A stretch of 16,574 nt of DNA from a bacterium (GTDB lineage: Bacteria > Patescibacteriota > Patescibacteriia > UBA1558 > S5-K13), in NCBI GenBank assembly GCA_021106915.1, contig JAIOTH010000033.1, positions 1-16,574 of the forward strand. The letters run 5' to 3'. This document shows positions 5,160 through 10,688 of the stretch, one piece after another (the stretch's first letter is position 1; each line of letters opens with the position of its first letter). The notes beneath the pieces are model-generated. The model ran no database searches. It saw nothing but the letters and a program-made list of their open reading frames with translations, and was not told the DNA's origin. The position numbers were made by a program, and so were the translations under genes.

Positions 5160-6737
5160 TTACAAACCTTTTATTAAATTAATTCCTTTCATAAAAGAAC
5201 TTGGTTTGATTTTTAAAAGCCCCAAAACTGTAGGAGCAATATCAGATAACACTCCAGCTATTTCTTGTTTATGAATATTTTGATTATCTAAATTCATTCC
5301 CCTTCCCTCTAACTCTTTATTAATTATCACTAAAGGAACTGGAAAATTACTATGTTCTTTATCTATTTCTCCAGTTTTTAAATTAATTACTTCTTCAACA
5401 TTACCGTGATCAGCAGTAAGTAAAACAGTACCATTTTGAGCTAAAATACTGGGTATTATCTTTGTTAAATTATTATCCACTGATTCTACTGCCTTAATTG
5501 CCGCCTGCAAATTACCAGTATGTCCAACCATATCTGGATTAGCAAAATTAGCAACACCAAAATCAAAACTATGAGATTCTATATTCTTAATTAAATTAGC
5601 TGCTATCTCTGGGGTAGACATCTCTGGCCGCAGATCGTAAGTTTCTACATTAGGCGAGGGGATTAATATTCTACCTTCCTTAGTAAATTTTTCTTCTCGT
5701 AAACCATTAAAAAAGAATGTGACGTGAGCATATTTTTCAGTTTCCGCAATATGTAATTGTTTTAAACCAGCTTGATCAATAACTTGAGCTAGAGTTCCTT
5801 TTATCTCCGGTCTTTGAAAAGCAATTTCTACTGGTAAACCTTTCTGATATTCTGTAAAAGTAACCATTAATAAATTTTTAATTCGTCGCCCTCTATCAAA
5901 TTTATCAAAATCTTCTGAAATTAAAGCTTTGGTAATTTGTCGTGCTCTATCAGATCTAAAATTAAAAAATACTAAGGCATCATCATCATTTAATCTAGCA
6001 ACTGGCTCATTTTCTTTTCCAATAACTATTGGTTTAAAATTTTCATCAAATATATTATGAGCATAAGAGCTCTGTAATGCTAATATTGGATCCTCAAAAT
6101 ATTCCTTAGCTTTTCCCTGAACAATGGTTTCATAATTTTTTTGAATTCTATCCCAATTATTATTTCTATCCATTCCATAAAAACGACCTGCTAAAGTAGC
6201 TATTTTTCCACATTGATAATAATCAATAGTTTTTTGTAATTCTTCTAAAAAATAAACCCCTTGATCTTTTTTTGTATCTCGACCATCTAAAAATAAATGC
6301 AAATAAACTTTTTTTAATTTATTATCAGCTGCTATTTTGATTAATGATTCTAAATGAGCTTGATAAGCATGAACTCCTCCTGTCCCTAATAAGCCCATCA
6401 AATGTAAAGCACTATTATTATTTTTCGCATGTTCGATACTTTTTAAAATAGCTTCATTCTGAAAAAAATCACCACTCAGAATACTTTTATTAATTCGATT
6501 TAAGCTCTGCAAAACTATTTGTCCTGATCCAATAGTAATATGCCCTACTTCTGAATTCCCCATTTCTCCATAAGGAAGCCCTACTGCTTCCCCTGAGGCT
6601 TGTAATAAAAAAACTGGATATTTCTTAATTAAAAAATTCCAATACTCTAAATTAGACAGAGTTAATGCATTTCCAATCGATGGCTGAGATATTCCCCAAC
6701 CATCTAAAATAATTAAAACAACTGGATTAGTAGTCAT
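5160..6737 (-). CDS. gpmI: 2,3-bisphosphoglycerate-independent phosphoglycerate mutase
   Basis: A 525-residue enzyme interconverting 3- and 2-phosphoglycerate with two metal ions (usually Mn) and a phosphoserine intermediate; cytoplasmic, lower glycolysis. The alkaline-phosphatase-like fold is evident: LDGWG with metal Asp12, catalytic Ser62 in MGNSEVGHITIGSG (59-72), LDGRDT at about 150, the FFNFRSDRARQ segment, DMVGHTGN, and TADHGNVEEV near the C-terminus. Full length for the family (about 510-550), so no truncation. Its ATG overlaps the preceding small gene by 11 bases, which implies translational coupling. The aldolase gene follows on the same strand. Very secure call. Confidence 0.97.
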   Translation of the reverse strand: MTTNPVVLIILDGWGISQPSIGNALTLSNLEYWNFLIKKYPVFLLQASGEAVGLPYGEMGNSEVGHITIGSGQIVLQSLNRINKSILSGDFFQNEAILKSIEHAKNNNSALHLMGLLGTGGVHAYQAHLESLIKIAADNKLKKVYLHLFLDGRDTKKDQGVYFLEELQKTIDYYQCGKIATLAGRFYGMDRNNNWDRIQKNYETIVQGKAKEYFEDPILALQSSYAHNIFDENFKPIVIGKENEPVARLNDDDALVFFNFRSDRARQITKALISEDFDKFDRGRRIKNLLMVTFTEYQKGLPVEIAFQRPEIKGTLAQVIDQAGLKQLHIAETEKYAHVTFFFNGLREEKFTKEGRILIPSPNVETYDLRPEMSTPEIAANLIKNIESHSFDFGVANFANPDMVGHTGNLQAAIKAVESVDNNLTKIIPSILAQNGTVLLTADHGNVEEVINLKTGEIDKEHSNFPVPLVIINKELEGRGMNLDNQNIHKQEIAGVLSDIAPTVLGLLKIKPSSFMKGINLIKGL

Positions 6738-7020
6738 AAGTTATATTTTCTTCCTCACCTTTTAAAACTTTTTCAATTTTTTCTCTTATTAAGACTTCTT
6801 TCTCTTCAATAATTTTTAAAATTTTCGTTTTATTTTCTGGGTCAATTTCTTTCTGATATTCAATAATTCTTTGATTAAAGCTATAGACCATATCAGTAAT
6901 GGCCATCAAAACCTTTTCCTTTTGATCTTCCAAAATATTGAATTCACTAAAATAACTCTCAACTGACTTTTGTTTTATTTCTTTATCCATCACGTTGATA
7001 TTATTGATTAATTGATTCAA
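6727..7020 (-). CDS. Small helical protein of unknown function, coupled to gpmI
   Basis: A 97-residue, highly charged, mostly helical protein with no cysteine, signal peptide or membrane segment; I do not recognise the family. The start is taken as TTG at 7020 because AAGGA lies about 6 bases upstream, one of the very few Shine-Dalgarno sites in this window. The next in-frame ATG (6990) has no such site, and an ATG at 7025 runs out of frame into a stop. If translation began at 6990 the protein would be 87 residues. The 3' end overlaps gpmI by 11 bases, so it probably shares that transcript. A helical bundle or coiled-coil partner is a reasonable structural guess; no function is proposed. Confidence 0.65.
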   Translation of the reverse strand: MNQLINNINVMDKEIKQKSVESYFSEFNILEDQKEKVLMAITDMVYSFNQRIIEYQKEIDPENKTKILKIIEEKEVLIREKIEKVLKGEEENITYDY

Positions 7021-7086
7021 AACATTTCCTTATCTTTTTTTATCATAAAATTTATTTCTCCGTAATTATCTAACAAGATAAATCTC

Positions 7087-7118
7087 GTTAATATTTATTT
7101 ATTAAATGTTAATATTTA
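7087..7118. repeat. 11-bp direct repeat in the divergent intergenic region
   Basis: GTTAATATTTA occurs at 7087-7097 and 7108-7118, offset by 21 bases, two helical turns. It lies just downstream of the predicted minus-strand promoter, a position suited to a repressor site or leader element. Low complexity is the caveat. Confidence 0.5.
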
Positions 7119-7137
7119 CTTAATTAACTATACATTT

Positions 7138-7146
7138 ATTATATCA
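7138..7146 (-). promoter_or_regulatory. Extended -10 promoter for the small gene/gpmI transcript
   Basis: On the minus strand TGATATAAT (7146-7138) is an extended -10 with a perfect TATAAT. A weak -35 (TTTTCA, 7166-7161) sits 17 bases upstream. The start would be near 7131, giving a leader of about 110 bases to the TTG at 7020. Confidence 0.5.
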
Positions 7147-7159
7147 CCTTCGAAAAACA

Positions 7160-7198
7160 TTGAAAATGCTTGACTTAAAGATAAAATGATGATAAATT
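7160..7198 (+). promoter_or_regulatory. Candidate promoter region for rpsF-ssb-rpsR
   Basis: Two overlapping readings exist: TTGAAA (7160-7165), 16 bases, TAAAAT (7182-7187); or TTGACT (7170-7175), 17 bases, TAAATT (7193-7198). Either overlaps the divergent minus-strand promoter, whose weak -35 lies at 7161-7166. A lone TATAAT at 7263-7268 without a -35 is a third possibility. Confidence 0.4.
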
Positions 7199-7251
7199 CT
7201 TATTATACTTCGCGTAAAAAAATAACTTAAATTATTAACAAAAGACCCGTC

Positions 7252-7279
7252 ATATGATATTTTATAATCTTATATGATA
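7252..7279. repeat. 8-bp direct repeat ATATGATA upstream of rpsF
   Basis: ATATGATA occurs at 7252-7259 and 7272-7279, exactly 20 bases apart and just before the rpsF start (7296). The first copy overlaps the palindrome TCATATGA (7250-7257). It may be an operator or a leader element binding S6/S18; chance is possible in such AT-rich DNA. Confidence 0.4.
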
Positions 7280-7295
7280 AATCTTAGATATAAAA

Positions 7296-7808
7296 ATGGA
7301 AAAAATCGATCATTATGAAATAACTTTCATCGTTAACGGTGACATAGCTGAGACTGAACATTCTAAAATAGTAGAAAATGTTCGGGAAAATATCTCTCAA
7401 AACAATGGAAAATTAGACCAAACTCAGGAATTAGGTAGAAAAAAATTACAATATCCAATTCAAAAATCTTTGAGAGGTAATTTTTATTCTATTGAATTTG
7501 ATATTGAAACTTCAGCTATCAAGGAAATGGAAAAAGAGATTAAATTAAAAAAAGAAATTATTAGGTATTTAATTATTAAAAAACCTCATAATACCAAACC
7601 TTTAGAAACTGAAAAATCTGAAAATAATAATACTAGAGAAAATAAAATAAAGAACAAGGTAAAGGTGCCTCATAAATCACCTCAACAACTACCTAAAAAA
7701 GAAGATTTATCTATTCAAAAAACAAAAAAAGAGACTTCTGAAAAAGAAATAAATACTGATTTAGACAAAAAATTAGACGAAATACTAAATGACGATTTAA
7801 TTAATTAA
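7296..7808 (+). CDS. rpsF: 30S ribosomal protein S6 with long charged C-terminal tail
   Basis: Residues 1 to about 95 match ribosomal protein S6, including HYEITFIVNGD, GRKKLQYPIQK, the GNFYSIEFD strand and IIRYLIIKK. S6 binds 16S rRNA with S18 on the small-subunit platform. The remaining 75 residues or so form a Lys/Glu/Asn-rich low-complexity tail, making 170 residues against about 95-135 for typical S6. The gene order rpsF-ssb-rpsR is the classical bacterial one and confirms identity. The start has no Shine-Dalgarno site; an A/T-rich leader precedes it. First gene of the plus-strand operon. Confidence 0.95.
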   Translation: MEKIDHYEITFIVNGDIAETEHSKIVENVRENISQNNGKLDQTQELGRKKLQYPIQKSLRGNFYSIEFDIETSAIKEMEKEIKLKKEIIRYLIIKKPHNTKPLETEKSENNNTRENKIKNKVKVPHKSPQQLPKKEDLSIQKTKKETSEKEINTDLDKKLDEILNDDLIN

Positions 7809-7812
7809 AAGA

Positions 7813-7836
7813 AGAAGCGCAATGCATTGCGCTTCT
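7813..7836. repeat. Perfect 24-bp palindrome between rpsF and ssb
   Basis: AGAAGCGCAATG (7813-7824) is followed directly by its exact reverse complement CATTGCGCTTCT (7825-7836). It begins 4 bases after the rpsF stop and ends 13 bases before the ssb ATG. In RNA it would make a stem of up to about 10 bp. No T-run follows, so full termination is unlikely; attenuation, mRNA processing or control of ssb translation are options. Confidence 0.85.
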
Positions 7837-7849
7837 AACAACTAATTAT

Positions 7850-8296
7850 ATGGATTTAAACAGAGCAACAATATTAGGTCGACTTACTGCTGATCCTGAG
7901 TCTCGGACTACTCCCTCTGGACAAACAGTGGTTTCATTCTCAATAGCAACTAACTTGACTTGGACTGATTCTGCTAGTGGTGAAAAAAAAGAAAAAACTG
8001 AATTTCATAATATAGTAGCTTGGAGAAAATTAGCTGAAATCATAACTCAATACCTTAAAAAAGGAAGTCGAATTTATTTAGAAGGAAGACTACAAACAAG
8101 ATCTTGGGAAGACCAAAATGGAGTAAAAAAATACCGTACCGAAATTATAACAGATAATATGATTATGCTAGATTCAAAACCTTCAACAAATAATTCTACT
8201 CCTGTGACTCCATCCCCTTCAGATGATTCTACTAAAAATTCTGAAAAAAATAGTAGCTCTGAAGAAGAAATAAACATTGAAGATATACCATTTTAA
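7850..8296 (+). CDS. ssb: Single-stranded DNA-binding protein
   Basis: A 148-residue SSB. The OB-fold domain spans about residues 1-108, with MDLNRATILGRLTADPESR at the N-terminus, VVSFSIATN, EFHNIVAWRKLAEI and GSRIYLEGRLQTRSW. The linker (about 110-137) is Ser/Thr/Pro-rich, and the acidic tip EEEINIEDIPF is the standard docking peptide for replication and repair partners. It coats single-stranded DNA during replication and repair, usually as a tetramer. It sits between rpsF and rpsR as in most bacteria, 41 bases after rpsF, and its start is preceded by a palindrome rather than a Shine-Dalgarno site. Confidence 0.97.
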   Translation: MDLNRATILGRLTADPESRTTPSGQTVVSFSIATNLTWTDSASGEKKEKTEFHNIVAWRKLAEIITQYLKKGSRIYLEGRLQTRSWEDQNGVKKYRTEIITDNMIMLDSKPSTNNSTPVTPSPSDDSTKNSEKNSSSEEEINIEDIPF

Positions 8297-8305
8297 TTTA
8301 AAACT

Positions 8306-8530
8306 ATGCCTAAAAACAACATTCTTAACAAAAGTAAATATTGTCATTTTTGTAATAAAAAAATAGATTATATTGACTTTCGAGATATTACAATTTTACA
8401 AAGATTTATTAGCTCTTATTCTAAAATAGTTCCTCGTAAAAGAAGTGGTGTTTGTTCAAAACATCAAAGAAAACTTAGTCAAGCTATTAAAAGAGCAAGA
8501 TTCATGGCTCTTTTACCATACACTAAATAG
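8306..8530 (+). CDS. rpsR: 30S ribosomal protein S18
   Basis: A 74-residue S18, partner of S6 on the 30S platform. The diagnostic core ITILQRFISSYSKIVPRKRS and QRKLSQAIKRARFMALLPY are clear. The N-terminal YCHFC (Cys13, Cys16) and later VCSKH (Cys and His) preserve the zinc-binding type (C+) seen in only some bacterial S18 proteins. It starts 9 bases after the ssb stop, so it is co-transcribed. rplI (L9), which often follows, is not next; a repeat cluster and efp follow instead. Confidence 0.96.
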   Translation: MPKNNILNKSKYCHFCNKKIDYIDFRDITILQRFISSYSKIVPRKRSGVCSKHQRKLSQAIKRARFMALLPYTK

Positions 8531-8545
8531 TCAACGCGATACCAA

Positions 8546-8569
8546 TACCTGCCTGCCGGCAGGCAGGTA
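8546..8569. repeat. Perfect 24-bp palindrome, CCTGCCTGCC family
   Basis: TACCTGCCTGCC (8546-8557) is followed by its exact reverse complement GGCAGGCAGGTA (8558-8569). It lies 16 bases after the rpsR stop. GC-rich in an AT-rich setting, it is of the same family as 2247-2266 and 8646-8675. Confidence 0.88.
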
Positions 8570-8580
8570 CTAATAACATT

Positions 8581-8645
8581 CGAATTATACTAATATATAA
8601 ACACCTAGTATCATTAGTATTAGTATATTAGCATCATTTAATTCG
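8581..8645. repeat. 65-bp imperfect AT-rich inverted repeat
   Basis: The ends CGAATTA (8581-8587) and TAATTCG (8639-8645) are exact inverted copies. Inside, ATACTAATATA on the left mirrors TATTAGTAT/ATATTAG on the right. The unit lies between two GC-rich palindromes, so 8546-8675 looks like one composite repeat unit filling the rpsR-efp gap. Confidence 0.6.
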
Positions 8646-8675
8646 CCTGCCTACCGAAGCTTTAGCGTAGGTAGG
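8646..8675. repeat. Hairpin repeat, CCTGCCTAC/GTAGGTAGG, before efp
   Basis: CCTGCCTAC (8646-8654) pairs with GTAGGTAGG (8667-8675) over 9 bp with one G-T pair and a 12-base loop containing AAGCTT. Its right arm (TAGGTAGG) ends 10 bases before the efp ATG at 8686 and is the only purine-rich, ribosome-site-like sequence there. Confidence 0.75.
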
Positions 8676-8685
8676 TATCATTCGT

Positions 8686-9243
8686 ATGTTGGAATTCAAT
8701 CAATTAAAATTAAATAAGGTAATTTCTTATAAAAATCAACCTTATAAAATAGTTTTTGCTCAACACTCCAAACAAGCTCGTAGTGGTGCTGTTTTAAGGA
8801 CTAAACTTAAAAATTTAATCACCGGCGATGTTTTAGAAAAAACATTTAATGGTGGTGATAAATTTGAAGAAGCAGACTTAGAAAGAGCTAAGGCTAATTT
8901 TCTCTATAAAGATGATGATAACTCATATTTTATGGATCTAGAAAATTTTGAACAATTTCAATTTTCAAATACTGATATAGAAAATGAATTAAATTATTTA
9001 AAAGAAGGATCTCAAATTGAAGTATTAAAATTTAATAGTGAGCCAGTTTCTGTCATTCTGCCTACTAAGATGGAATTTAAAATAATTTCCGCTCCTCCGG
9101 GAATTAAAGGAGATACAGCTGGAACAGCTACTAAGCAGGTGACTATTGAAACTGGGGCTGATATTAAATGCCCTTTATTTATTAAAGATGGTGATAGTAT
9201 TAGAATAAATACCGAAAATGGTGAATATGTAGAGCGGGTTTAA
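8686..9243 (+). CDS. efp: Translation elongation factor P
   Basis: A 185-residue EF-P with the usual three-domain length. It enters the ribosomal E site and relieves stalling at polyproline. Domain I contains the tip loop SKQARSGAVLRTKLKNL (28-44); by alignment to the well-known Lys34 of E. coli the tip residue here is Arg32. Domains II-III carry EKTFNGGDKFEEAD, NYLKEGSQIEVL, PPGIKGDTA and the conserved end GDSIRINTENGEYVERV. Arg at the tip is found in EF-Ps that are rhamnosylated by EarP, but the flanking residues here differ, so modification is uncertain. It follows rpsR after a 155-base repeat-filled gap and is closed by a strong terminator. Confidence 0.96.
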   Translation: MLEFNQLKLNKVISYKNQPYKIVFAQHSKQARSGAVLRTKLKNLITGDVLEKTFNGGDKFEEADLERAKANFLYKDDDNSYFMDLENFEQFQFSNTDIENELNYLKEGSQIEVLKFNSEPVSVILPTKMEFKIISAPPGIKGDTAGTATKQVTIETGADIKCPLFIKDGDSIRINTENGEYVERV

Positions 9244-9245
9244 AC

Positions 9246-9302
9246 AAAAAAAATATCCCGTAGAGGCAAGTTTGAAACCTGCACCTACGGGATATTTTTT
9301 TC
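9246..9302. terminator. Bidirectional intrinsic terminator
   Basis: ATATCCCGTAG (9253-9263) pairs with CTACGGGATAT (9285-9295). The stem is flanked by an A-run (9246-9253) and a T-run (9295-9301), so it works in both directions between the convergent efp and the 450-residue protein gene. The loop (9264-9284) contains GCAAGTTTGAAACCTGC, itself partly self-complementary, resembling a dispersed repeat unit built into the terminator. Confidence 0.9.
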
Positions 9303-9306
9303 TCTA

Positions 9307-10659
9307 TTAAAACTGAACCTTACCCGCGACTTCTTTAATATCTCGCCAAACAAATTGCCCTAAATTTAAATCTCCATAAACTATTGGGAAATATTTTTCC
9401 TGTTTAGTTTTCTTAAAAATATTTGCTAAATACATACCAAAAAGACCAGATTCTGACGGTGATAATTTAATTTCTACTGATAAAAATTGTAAAAATAAAC
9501 TTAATGATTCTGCCTTACCAAAATTATTAATAATCTCCGTAACAATATTCTCTGAAAATTTTAGTCCTAAATATTTTTTAAATTTTAATCCTAAGTCTTG
9601 TTGAGTAATATTTTTAAAAAATAATTCCCACAATTTTTCTTGGCTAAAAAATATTAAAATCGAAAAATATTGTTCTTGATTATTATCTTTAATAGCTAAA
9701 ATTAATTTTTTAAGCAAATCATCTAAGTTTGAATCTAGATTTATTTTTTGCAAATCTTTCATTTTCTTCTCAAAAGATCGATAACTCTCTAACAATTTTT
9801 CAATGGTCTTTTTTCGTTCTGGGCTAGTCTTAATTTGAGAAACTTTGTCTTGAGACTGATATTTTTCAGAATCAAAAACTTTTTGATGCACTGGTTTTGG
9901 GGAAATACTTTCAATTTTCTGATAAAGCTCTTTTACTTCTTCAGAAATTTTTTCTAAATTACCCCTTTTAACAACTGCTAAATCTCCATCTTCCGTAATA
10001 ACTGGTATTGATTCTTCTAATCCCTCTACTTCTGAGGATGGAATTTTCATTTTTGCATAAAGACTTATTATTATATTCAATTTATTTTTATCTGTTGCTA
10101 ATAAAAAACTGTAATTTTTACTAGATAAAAAATAATTATTAATCTTAATCTGATCTAAAAACCCTTCCTCCATAAAACTACCTCTAAAATCATTTAACCA
10201 ATTGGCTACTGTTGGTTTTTCTTCAGAATTAGCTATTTTTATATCTTTGTCACCAATCAAAATTTTACTATCATTCAAAAATTTCAAAAAATTTTCTTTA
10301 AAAGCATCTCTTTTCTCTAAAGAATGAAAAAAATTATTTATTATAAAAGAATCTATTTGATCTAAAATATCATACACTTCTAATTCAAACATCTGATGAA
10401 AATGCTCACTAAGTAATTCAAATAATTCCCCTTCTTTTAATCTATATAAGCCTAAAAATTTAGCTTGATAAATCAGCTCTTGATATGGTTCTAAAATTTC
10501 TGGTGATAAATTAGCTCCTATTTCTGGAATTTCAATTATTTTCTCTAAAAATTTAGCAAATTTATAAGCTTCAAAACGATCATGATTTCGCATTATCAAG
10601 GCTAACTTATTTTTAAAGCCTTCTAAATATTCTCGATCTCTTAAATTAATATGATTCAT
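9307..10659 (-). CDS. Conserved-looking soluble helical protein, function unknown
   Basis: A 450-residue protein with no signal peptide, membrane segment or cysteine cluster; I do not recognise a family. It is rich in Lys, Glu, Leu, Phe and Ile and appears almost wholly helical. There are two likely folded blocks: about 1-240, including a segment at 220-240 that could be a small beta element (IPVITEDGDLAVVKRGN), and about 275-450. A charged linker (about 245-275) joins them. It starts 29 bases after the TrbL/VirB6-like gene and ends at the bidirectional terminator, so it is the last gene of that transcription unit. The context suggests a cytoplasmic partner of the membrane protein, which is inference only. 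Confidence 0.7.
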   Translation of the reverse strand: MNHINLRDREYLEGFKNKLALIMRNHDRFEAYKFAKFLEKIIEIPEIGANLSPEILEPYQELIYQAKFLGLYRLKEGELFELLSEHFHQMFELEVYDILDQIDSFIINNFFHSLEKRDAFKENFLKFLNDSKILIGDKDIKIANSEEKPTVANWLNDFRGSFMEEGFLDQIKINNYFLSSKNYSFLLATDKNKLNIIISLYAKMKIPSSEVEGLEESIPVITEDGDLAVVKRGNLEKISEEVKELYQKIESISPKPVHQKVFDSEKYQSQDKVSQIKTSPERKKTIEKLLESYRSFEKKMKDLQKINLDSNLDDLLKKLILAIKDNNQEQYFSILIFFSQEKLWELFFKNITQQDLGLKFKKYLGLKFSENIVTEIINNFGKAESLSLFLQFLSVEIKLSPSESGLFGMYLANIFKKTKQEKYFPIVYGDLNLGQFVWRDIKEVAGKVQF

Positions 10660-10688
10660 AAATTGATCTTTTTACTTCTTTTTCTTTA

